From an uncultured Collinsella sp. (lineage in GTDB: Bacteria > Actinomycetota > Coriobacteriia > Coriobacteriales > Coriobacteriaceae), in NCBI GenBank assembly GCA_900554455.1, contig USHT01000074.1, forward strand, positions 1-6,203: a stretch of DNA of 6,203 nucleotides, written 5' to 3'. A program made the translations under genes and the position numbers. Shown piece by piece: positions 1 through 6,203 of the stretch. Below the pieces are notes generated by a model. The model was not told the origin of the DNA. It searched no databases and saw only the letters and a program-made list of their open reading frames with translations. Within the stretch, counting starts at the first letter, position 1. Each line of letters begins with the position of its first letter.

Positions 1-1637
<1,637 letters not shown>

Positions 1638-1664
1638 GCGCTGGGCTTTATAGCGACTAACAAG

Positions 1665-1699
1665 AAAGGGCGTCGACCATCGCGGTCGGCGCCCTTTTT
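1665..1699 (+). terminator. Rho-independent terminator of typA
   Basis: The left arm GGGCGTCGACC (1668-1678) pairs with GGTCGGCGCCC (1684-1694): an 11-bp stem with one G-U pair and a 5-nt loop. AAA at 1665-1667 can extend it by pairing with the start of the TTTTT tract (1695-1699). It lies 28 nt after the typA stop. It separates typA from the pilus region. Confidence 0.93.
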
Positions 1700-1774
1700 G
1701 TGCAGTGGACAGGTTCGTTTGCACCACAGCTGGGGCGGTTATCCCTCCTAGCGGCTTTCCGGTCAAAGTTAAGT

Positions 1775-1784
1775 TGTTTAAACA
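1775..1784. promoter_or_regulatory. 10-bp perfect palindrome, possible operator
   Basis: TGTTTAAACA is its own reverse complement. It sits about 100 bp upstream of the proposed promoter -35 box, at the left edge of the A+T-rich block. A dimeric regulator could bind it, but a palindrome of this length in A+T-rich DNA can also occur by chance. Confidence 0.3.
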
Positions 1785-1820
1785 TATACATAATTCTACA
1801 GAATATAACTGCTTTAATGC

Positions 1821-1895
1821 AAACCCGTTAACAGGTAAATACCAACTGGTATTAAATTAAAAGACCTCTTTACCTGCGGTTTACATGACTGGTAT
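1821..1895. promoter_or_regulatory. Cluster of GGTA/TACC half-sites, inverted and direct repeats
   Basis: CAGGTAAA (1832-1839) is exactly inverted as TTTACCTG (1869-1876). The match continues imperfectly outward as AAACC (1821-1825) against GGTTT (1878-1882). Nested inside is AATACC-AACT-GGTATT (1838-1853). ACTGGTAT occurs twice as a direct repeat (1845-1852 and 1888-1895), 43 bp apart or about four helical turns. GGTA or TACC cores fall at 1834, 1840, 1848, 1871 and 1891. The array lies directly upstream of and across the proposed -35/-10 pair, where an activator or repressor would bind. That it is an operator is inference. Confidence 0.45.
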
Positions 1896-1907
1896 CTATA
1901 TTATATT
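1880..1907 (+). promoter_or_regulatory. Candidate sigma-70-type promoter of the adhesin/pilus operon
   Basis: TTTACA (1880-1885) and TATATT (1902-1907) are separated by 16 bp, each a good match to the -35 and -10 consensus. Transcription would start near 1914, leaving a leader of about 146 nt before the ATG at 2060. One copy of the ACTGGTAT repeat lies in the spacer. Other A/T-rich hexamers nearby could serve as the -10 box, so the exact register is uncertain. Confidence 0.5.
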
Positions 1908-1910
1908 TTA

Positions 1911-1970
1911 TGCATTGTGGCATAGACGAACCGTCTTAGAAGTTGCTCCCCAATGGGTTCTTGCAATGCG
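1911..1970 (+). promoter_or_regulatory. Possible structured leader hairpin
   Basis: GCATTG (1912-1917) can pair with CAATGC (1964-1969), extended by G-U pairs. Just inside, GAACC (1928-1932) can pair with GGTTC (1956-1960). The large loop contains TCCCC (1947-1951), complementary to the GGGGA of the adhesin ribosome binding site (2050-2054). This would allow, but does not prove, control of translation by base pairing. No known riboswitch class was recognised. The predicted transcript start falls near the base of the stem, so the lower part may be missing from the RNA. Confidence 0.25.
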
Positions 1971-2048
1971 CTAGGCAGGTTCATGTTGATGTTGGGGTTT
2001 GTGTTCGATCCGACGATTCGCCGTATTCCACACTGTGTTGTAGGAATT

Positions 2049-2054
2049 AGGGGA
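2049..2054 (+). promoter_or_regulatory. Ribosome binding site of the adhesin gene
   Basis: AGGGGA lies 5 nt before the ATG at 2060. With the signal peptide that begins immediately after it, this fixes the start codon. Confidence 0.8.
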
Positions 2055-2059
2055 CAACT

Positions 2060-2551
2060 ATGGACGCACACCGCTCGCGGTCGCTGGGTATGGCGGCCCT
2101 GGTCTTCATTTTGATTAGCCTCACCGCCGCTGTTTTTCACGGCGCAGCCCCAGTGCGCGCCGAGGATGCGACGACGACACCAACGCCGGTTGCGATTGAT
2201 GAGAATACGGCGCGCGTTACGGTTAAGCTCTATACCGACGAGTATCGTACTCAGGAGCTAAAAGGTGCCGTGGCCTCTGTATCAACCCTTTACGGGGCTT
2301 TTTCGGCAAATTTCAAGACTGGCGAGGCTCCTACGCCTGGGAACAATGTTGCCGTTTACAAGTTTCCTGACACCATAGCCGTCGACGATAGCGCTGCTGT
2401 GGACCTTATGGCGGGAACGGGCACCGATGCCGTAAGAGCTGGCACATGGGAGATTAAAAACAACAAGGCCATCTTTACGTTCGACAAGGCGTGGCTCGAA
2501 AAAAAACCCTGCGAACATTTATGTCGCGGCGAACTTCTCGTTTCAGCTTAA
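2060..2551 (+). CDS. Pilus-tip-type surface adhesin, N-terminal part, frameshifted at an A8 run
   Basis: As written this encodes 163 aa. Residues 1-34 form a Sec signal peptide: basic MDAHRSRSLG, a hydrophobic core, and a likely cut after VRA before EDATTT. The mature part begins with a Thr/Pro-rich linker. It continues as the start of a beta-rich head resembling MSCRAMM-type (Cna/Sdr-like) ligand-binding domains, with cues such as VYKFPDTIAV and AGTWEIKNNKAIFTFDKAWLEK. The native frame holds to residue 149. After eight A residues at 2499-2506 the frame changes, and 14 unrelated residues (PCEHLCRGELLVSA) precede TAA at 2549. The sequence that should follow, NPANIYVAANFSFQL, is intact in the next frame. 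So this is the 5' end of the gene continuing to 5789, not a separate small gene. In this state the product would be a short secreted fragment with no wall anchor. The ligand cannot be told from the sequence. Confidence 0.85.
   Translation: MDAHRSRSLGMAALVFILISLTAAVFHGAAPVRAEDATTTPTPVAIDENTARVTVKLYTDEYRTQELKGAVASVSTLYGAFSANFKTGEAPTPGNNVAVYKFPDTIAVDDSAAVDLMAGTGTDAVRAGTWEIKNNKAIFTFDKAWLEKKPCEHLCRGELLVSA
2499..2506 (+). repeat. Poly-A tract (A8), frameshift site and possible phase-variation switch
   Basis: This is the longest homopolymer in the window. It joins two halves of one protein that are in different frames. With eight A residues translation ends at 2551. With seven, the codons read Glu-Lys-Asn-Pro and the frame runs to 5789 without interruption, giving 1242 aa. 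A-tracts of this length are prone to slippage during replication or transcription, and also to sequencing error. Which applies here is undecided. Confidence 0.7.
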
Positions 2552-2576
2552 AAACAAGGACGTTGGTTCTGGAAGC

Positions 2577-5500
2577 GTGACGCCTGTTGTGTTCCCCGGC
2601 ATGGGGAAGGTCGATATTTCCACCAAGGACGGTAACGTTAAGGGAGAGAAGTCGGGGGTTTTCTCTCAGGGCTCCGACGGCGTAGCCAAGGTCACCTGGA
2701 CCGTCAAGCTTGCCGTCGAGTCATATGCCACGAACGTCAAGTTCACCGATACGTTAGGCGAGAACTTCAGCTTTGTGGAGGGCAGCTTCAAGCTTGATAA
2801 CAAGACGATTGAATCGCAGCCAAAAATCGAAGACCAGACCGCGACCATCGAGAACCTGGGCAGCCTTCCCCAGGGTGACCATACGATTACGTATGAAACC
2901 AAGCTGAAGAGTGACGTCTCCGTGAACAACGGCGAGTATATCAACGAACAGGGAGGCTCCAAAAACACGGCAGCGTGGGAATGGGGCGGCCCTAACGATC
3001 GCCAGAACGGTACGGCCACGGCTGCTCCTAGTCAATTTCGCTATGACATGATCAACAAGTCCAACGGCTCGGGCACGTCGTCGGACATCACATGGACGGT
3101 CACCCTCAACCAAGGCGAGCTCAAGGCCGACATGAGTGACTACGTGTTTACGGACAAGCTTGACGACAAACAAATGTATACGGGTGATTGTTATACGGTT
3201 TATAAGGGCAGTTCGGGTTCGGAGATCCTCGAGGAGCGCGAGCTCGATTCGTCGCAGAGCTCCTTCACCTACAGGTTCCCGACTAACCTTGACGATAAGT
3301 ACACCACTTACCGCATTGTTTATCACACCAAGATGATCGATGCGAACTCATACGACACCGTGCACAACAATGCAACTATTGAGCATGAAGGACGCGTCAC
3401 GGGAACAGCCGAAGGCAAGATCACGCCGCAGCTGGTGGGTACGCCGATTACCAAGAGGCGCGTGAGCTCCGACGAGGCCGGGACGACGGGCAGGGCGACG
3501 TGGGAGACGAAGGTCGCGCTGAAAGCGATCGTTAATGCGGTCCATCCGGACAAGGTGACGGTGAAGGATACGTTTCAGTCGGCGTGGTCGCAAAATCTCG
3601 GTGTCGACGTGGACTCCATTTCCATCACAATCGGCAAAACCGTGTTGGTGCGGGGGCAGAACGCCGACTGGGACCTGACGGCCAACTGGACGGTCGGTAG
3701 AACAAAAAGAAATTTCAACCTTGATATAAATGTGAACGACAAGGTAAAGGCCGCCCTCGAGAACGAGGACTACGCCGTCATCACCTACACCACTACGTCC
3801 GATGCGTTGCCGGGCTGGTACTCGAACTTCGCGTCGGTCAGTGCGTCGGGCCTGAACCTTCAGCGGCAGTACACCGACCTCGTTATGTACGTTGTCAACA
3901 AAGAAACGACGCCTGCGGTCGAGAAGCCGGAAGCGGAGTCGAAGGTGTCTTGGAGTGAGAGCTTCGACTGGAGCTCCGTTGACGGTTCGGATGAGAAGGG
4001 CGCGTGGGTCGTCGACTGGACAGTGTACGCGAACCGCCAGAAGGGCAATAAGGGCGCGAACGGTGAGTACGAATACTACGGAGCCGGAAAGCTCAACAGC
4101 TCACCGCTGAACATCGTCGATACCCTCCCGGGCGGCATGAGCTATGTATCGGGCTCTGCCAAGTACACTCTCGTGCAGAATCCCTATGACCAGCATGCCG
4201 GCTATGGTCGCGGAAACGAGACCAAGACGGTCGTCTCAGACCGGGAGCTTGCCTCCGACAACGTAAAAAGCGCCGGCAACACGGTCACCTTCTCCATCCC
4301 TACGACGGACCTAGGTGAGTACGCTGGTTACGCCAAAGTTACGTATCAGACGGCGGTCAAGCGTGGCAAGCTCGATACCTCCACGAACGAGGTGAAGTTT
4401 ACCAACTCTGCCAGCGCCGAGTCGGGGAGCAAGGAGTTTGGCTCCGGCAGCGGTACTGTTACCATTAAGAACAACGTCATCAAGAAGACCGGCGAACAGG
4501 TCGATAATAGCAATCGCATCAAGTACACCATTCTGGTTAACGAGTCTGCGGTTGCCCTTAAGAGCGGCACTGACTTCCTCGAGCTCGTCGACACCATGGA
4601 TGCCAAGTGCACGTTGGTGCCGTCGTCGCTTAAGGTCTACGAGCACGTGAACGGTGCTTGGGTTGCGCTACCCCAGGAGGACTATTCGTCGAAGATGGAG
4701 CAGCTTAACGACGAATCGGGCTCGCGCACGAAGCTGACGCTTAATGTGCCCGATGGCAAGTACCTCAAAGTCGAGTACGAGGTCATCCCGAGTGGAAATC
4801 CTAGCGACAAGGTTCCTCTTTCCAACACCGCCACGCTTACGGGGGTGAAGGACGGTTCTGCGACTGATGATCAAACATGGACTGTCCAGAGTACTTCTGC
4901 AACCGCGGGCGGCAACGGCTACGGCATCACGATGACCAAGTACGACGCCCAGCAGGTCGGCACACCGCTCGAGGGTGCTGAGTTTACGCTCTACAGTGTG
5001 GCCATGGATGGCGCCGGTGGGACTGAGAAGAAATTCCAGACTGCCAAGACCGATGGCAGCGGAAAAATCTCGTTCGGCACGAGCACCAAAAAGATGGCTA
5101 ATTGCGTGCTCTACAAGCTTGTGGAGTCGAAGGCGCCTGAGGGGTACGACACAACAAGTCCCACGTGGATCATGCTTAAGGGTGAAGCAAGTAATGAGGT
5201 GTATCAAGCCGCGCTCGAAAAGGCGAAGGCTATCGTCGGCAACGCGAAGATTATCGACGATGACAAAAAGGACGAGATCTGGGTCTACGATAATCGCCTA
5301 GAGGGATCCGCGACAATCCGGGCTAGGAAGGTACTTGAAGGTGGCACCTTCAAGGCGGGGCAGTTCTCGTTTGAACTTAAGGATGGCGAAGGCAGGGTAC
5401 TCCAAACGGAGACGAACGACGCCGATGGCAGCGTGTCCTTCAGTGTTGATTACAACGAGGCCAAAGAGTACCACTACACCATCTCTGAGGTCGTCCCCGA

Positions 5501-5789
5501 TGGCGCCAAGGATAACGTGAAGGACCACATCACCTATGACACGACCCCGCGCAACGTTACGGTTAAGGTAACTAATGGCACGAACCGGCTCGACGCCGTA
5601 GTTACCTATGGCGATGACTCTCAGGATCCGCCGACCTTTACCAACAAGTACTCGACCACACTTCCCGAGGCGGGCGGCGCTGGCTTGACTATGACGTATC
5701 TGGCTGGCGCTTCGATGCTGTGCTTCGCGGCGACGTGGATGCATGCTCGCCGCCATCGCGATCTGGATCGAGGTGGTCGTCGTGAGTAA
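2577..5789 (+). CDS. Pilus-tip-type surface adhesin, C-terminal part: Ig-like stalk, SpaA and FctA domains, LPEAG anchor
   Basis: The GTG at 2577 is only the first possible start codon. The homologous frame is open from about 2508, and no signal peptide or well-placed ribosome site exists here, so this is the rest of the gene begun at 2060. Numbering follows the restored 1242-aa protein. The head domain ends near 200. About five Ig-like modules of the DUF11/Cna-adhesin style follow (about 208-300, 340-455, 474-610, 629-805, 806-947), recognised by recurring TWTV or similar openings, D-x-L turns, ITYxT strands and Asn-Ala endings. A SpaA/Cna-B prealbumin-like domain (about 953-1079) has ITMTKYD, EGAEFTLY and ESKAPEGY. 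An FctA/Spy0128-type domain (about 1081-1199) has RKVLEGG and ends FTNKY. Candidate isopeptide sets are K960-E1022-N1078 and K1090-E1143-N1195. The sorting signal is LPEAG (1201-1205), a hydrophobic segment and an Arg-rich tail. Architecture suits a sortase substrate at a pilus tip or on the wall. Specific ligand unknown. Confidence 0.85.
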   Translation: MTPVVFPGMGKVDISTKDGNVKGEKSGVFSQGSDGVAKVTWTVKLAVESYATNVKFTDTLGENFSFVEGSFKLDNKTIESQPKIEDQTATIENLGSLPQGDHTITYETKLKSDVSVNNGEYINEQGGSKNTAAWEWGGPNDRQNGTATAAPSQFRYDMINKSNGSGTSSDITWTVTLNQGELKADMSDYVFTDKLDDKQMYTGDCYTVYKGSSGSEILEERELDSSQSSFTYRFPTNLDDKYTTYRIVYHTKMIDANSYDTVHNNATIEHEGRVTGTAEGKITPQLVGTPITKRRVSSDEAGTTGRATWETKVALKAIVNAVHPDKVTVKDTFQSAWSQNLGVDVDSISITIGKTVLVRGQNADWDLTANWTVGRTKRNFNLDINVNDKVKAALENEDYAVITYTTTSDALPGWYSNFASVSASGLNLQRQYTDLVMYVVNKETTPAVEKPEAESKVSWSESFDWSSVDGSDEKGAWVVDWTVYANRQKGNKGANGEYEYYGAGKLNSSPLNIVDTLPGGMSYVSGSAKYTLVQNPYDQHAGYGRGNETKTVVSDRELASDNVKSAGNTVTFSIPTTDLGEYAGYAKVTYQTAVKRGKLDTSTNEVKFTNSASAESGSKEFGSGSGTVTIKNNVIKKTGEQVDNSNRIKYTILVNESAVALKSGTDFLELVDTMDAKCTLVPSSLKVYEHVNGAWVALPQEDYSSKMEQLNDESGSRTKLTLNVPDGKYLKVEYEVIPSGNPSDKVPLSNTATLTGVKDGSATDDQTWTVQSTSATAGGNGYGITMTKYDAQQVGTPLEGAEFTLYSVAMDGAGGTEKKFQTAKTDGSGKISFGTSTKKMANCVLYKLVESKAPEGYDTTSPTWIMLKGEASNEVYQAALEKAKAIVGNAKIIDDDKKDEIWVYDNRLEGSATIRARKVLEGGTFKAGQFSFELKDGEGRVLQTETNDADGSVSFSVDYNEAKEYHYTISEVVPDGAKDNVKDHITYDTTPRNVTVKVTNGTNRLDAVVTYGDDSQDPPTFTNKYSTTLPEAGGAGLTMTYLAGASMLCFAATWMHARRHRDLDRGGRRE
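5661..5786 (+). other. C-terminal sortase sorting signal (LPEAG)
   Basis: LPEAG is encoded at 5661-5675. A Gly-rich turn, a membrane-spanning stretch (about LTMTYLAGASMLCFAATW) and a basic tail with repeated Arg follow. This is the standard three-part layout of a cell-wall sorting signal. Ala replaces the Thr of LPxTG. Sortase would cleave after that Ala and join it to a pilin lysine or a peptidoglycan precursor; which one is not visible here. Confidence 0.85.
5770..5776 (+). promoter_or_regulatory. Ribosome binding site inside the adhesin 3' end, for the pilin gene
   Basis: GAGGTGG lies 5 nt before the GTG at 5782, within the last codons of the adhesin. It supports the GTG start and suggests that translation of the two genes is coupled. 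Confidence 0.7.
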
Positions 5790-6203
5790 GTCGCTCCGCC
5801 ATACGTTGGCCGTTGTGGTGATGGCCATGGTTGCTGCCTTCTCTTTCGCGATTGCCCCCGGGACGGCCCGTGCCACCGACGCCGGATCCATTACGGTGGA
5901 CGGTAAAGTTGCGACGCGATATGACGCGTATCAGCTCTTTTCGGCGACCGTTATTGACGACGCCGATGCCGACCAAAAGGTCGCAACTGACATAACGTGG
6001 GCAAATGACGCCGTTCGCCAAGCTGTTCTCCCTGTGCTTCATGATGCGGGACTTGATAGCTCGGCATCGACGGCGCAAGAGGCTGCCGAGTGGATAAATG
6101 CCGACGGGCACATGACGACCGCGCTGACGGCAAAGCTTGCTCGCGCGATTGTCAAAGCAGGCGTCGTGCCCGCGGACCTTAACGCGGGCACGGCGGCCGA
6201 GCT
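5782..6203 (+). CDS. Probable major (backbone) pilin subunit, 3'-truncated by the window edge
   Basis: A frame opens at GTG 5782 and stays open to the window end: 140 complete codons and no stop. Residues 1 to about 31 form a Sec signal peptide: basic SKSLRH, a hydrophobic core (AVVVMAMVAAFSFAIA) and a likely cut after TARA. The mature N-terminus, GSITVDG then YDAYQLFSATV, matches the pattern usual in sortase-assembled shaft pilins, where a short beta strand precedes a YxAY(K/Q)(I/L)F motif. The next part is Ala-rich and probably helical (VRQAVLPVLHDAG, STAQEAAEWINADG). The pilin-motif lysine, isopeptide domains and LPxTG-like signal would lie past the window. The start overlaps the adhesin stop by 8 nt (GTGAGTAA) and has a good ribosome site, so it is probably the second gene of the operon. 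The GTG start is preferred because it directly precedes the basic n-region; the ATGs at 5821 and 5827 fall inside the signal peptide core. Confidence 0.82.
   Translation, partial: MSKSLRHTLAVVVMAMVAAFSFAIAPGTARATDAGSITVDGKVATRYDAYQLFSATVIDDADADQKVATDITWANDAVRQAVLPVLHDAGLDSSASTAQEAAEWINADGHMTTALTAKLARAIVKAGVVPADLNAGTAAE

Larger units (their letters stand above)
1700..2059 (+). other. Gene-free A+T-rich intergenic region upstream of the adhesin
   Basis: I see no convincing gene on either strand here. A small minus-strand open frame crossing 1901-2140 lacks family features and overlaps the adhesin start. From about 1770 to 1910 the DNA is far richer in A+T than the flanking coding DNA. It holds palindromes, repeated GGTA/TACC motifs and a promoter-like pair, listed separately. 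The part from about 1914 to 2059 would be the adhesin mRNA leader. The length and composition suggest a regulated promoter, or the edge of an acquired pilus island placed after typA. Confidence 0.75.

Noticed and set aside
1700..1740. tRNA T-arm-like GGTTCGTTTGC sequence after the typA terminator
   Set aside because: There is no matching acceptor, D or anticodon arm. The resemblance is limited to a few bases.
1832..1876. Invertible promoter or recombinase site flanked by inverted repeats
   Set aside because: The arms are only 8 bp with a 29-bp spacer and do not contain the whole promoter, so this is too small for a known invertible switch. A regulator site is more likely.
1983..2100. Small leader ORF from ATG 1983
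   Set aside because: It has no good ribosome site and runs out of frame into the adhesin start with no sensible peptide, so it is not supported as an attenuator peptide.
2499..2507. Programmed -1 ribosomal frameshifting on the A run
   Set aside because: The downstream coding frame needs a net +1 (or -2) shift. A -1 slip leads into the wrong frame.
2577..2579. GTG at 2577 as a genuine start of an independent gene
   Set aside because: The homologous frame is open upstream to 2508 and reads on naturally from the first part. There is no signal peptide despite a C-terminal wall anchor, and the nearest AGGA-like site is about 16 nt away.
5298..5891. Long minus-strand open frame (197 codons) opposite the adhesin end and pilin start
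   Set aside because: It lies opposite two strongly supported genes and has no recognisable domain or clear ribosome site. G+C-rich DNA often gives such antisense frames. The same holds for the minus-strand frames at 2754-3326 and 4668-5207.

Overview
The window looks like chromosomal DNA from a high-G+C Gram-positive gut actinobacterium. My best guess is the Coriobacteriia, close to Collinsella. This rests on the codon bias, the style of the TypA protein and the sortase-pilus type of surface proteins, and it is an inference, not a database match. All recognised genes are on the + strand.

Layout. (1) 1-1637: most of a housekeeping translational GTPase gene, typA/bipA, cut off at its 5' end by the window and followed by a strong intrinsic terminator (1665-1699). 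(2) 1700-2059: a gene-free, markedly A+T-rich stretch. It holds a cluster of GGTA/TACC half-sites and repeats, a plausible sigma-70-type promoter (1880-1907) and a leader of about 145 nt that may fold. (3) 2060-5789: one large cell-wall-anchored adhesin gene, broken into two frames by a run of eight A residues at 2499-2506. The first part carries the signal peptide and the start of the adhesive head. The second carries the rest of the head, several Ig-like stalk modules, a SpaA/Cna-B-type domain, an FctA/Spy0128-type domain and an LPEAG sorting signal. Counting seven A residues instead of eight restores one 1242-residue protein. (4) 5782-6203: the start of a second exported protein with the N-terminal style of a sortase-assembled major pilin. 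It overlaps the adhesin stop codon by 8 nt and runs off the window end.

Taken together, regions 3 and 4 look like the first two genes of a sortase-dependent pilus operon: a large tip adhesin, then the shaft pilin. A class C sortase would be expected next but is not visible. The adhesin would be exported by Sec, cut at LPEAG and joined to the shaft or the wall.

The point most worth following is the A8 tract. It may be a phase-variation (slipped-strand) switch for the adhesin. Because the pilin start overlaps the adhesin stop, it could also affect the shaft gene by polarity or loss of translational coupling. A sequencing or assembly error in the homopolymer, or plain pseudogene decay, are the main alternatives.
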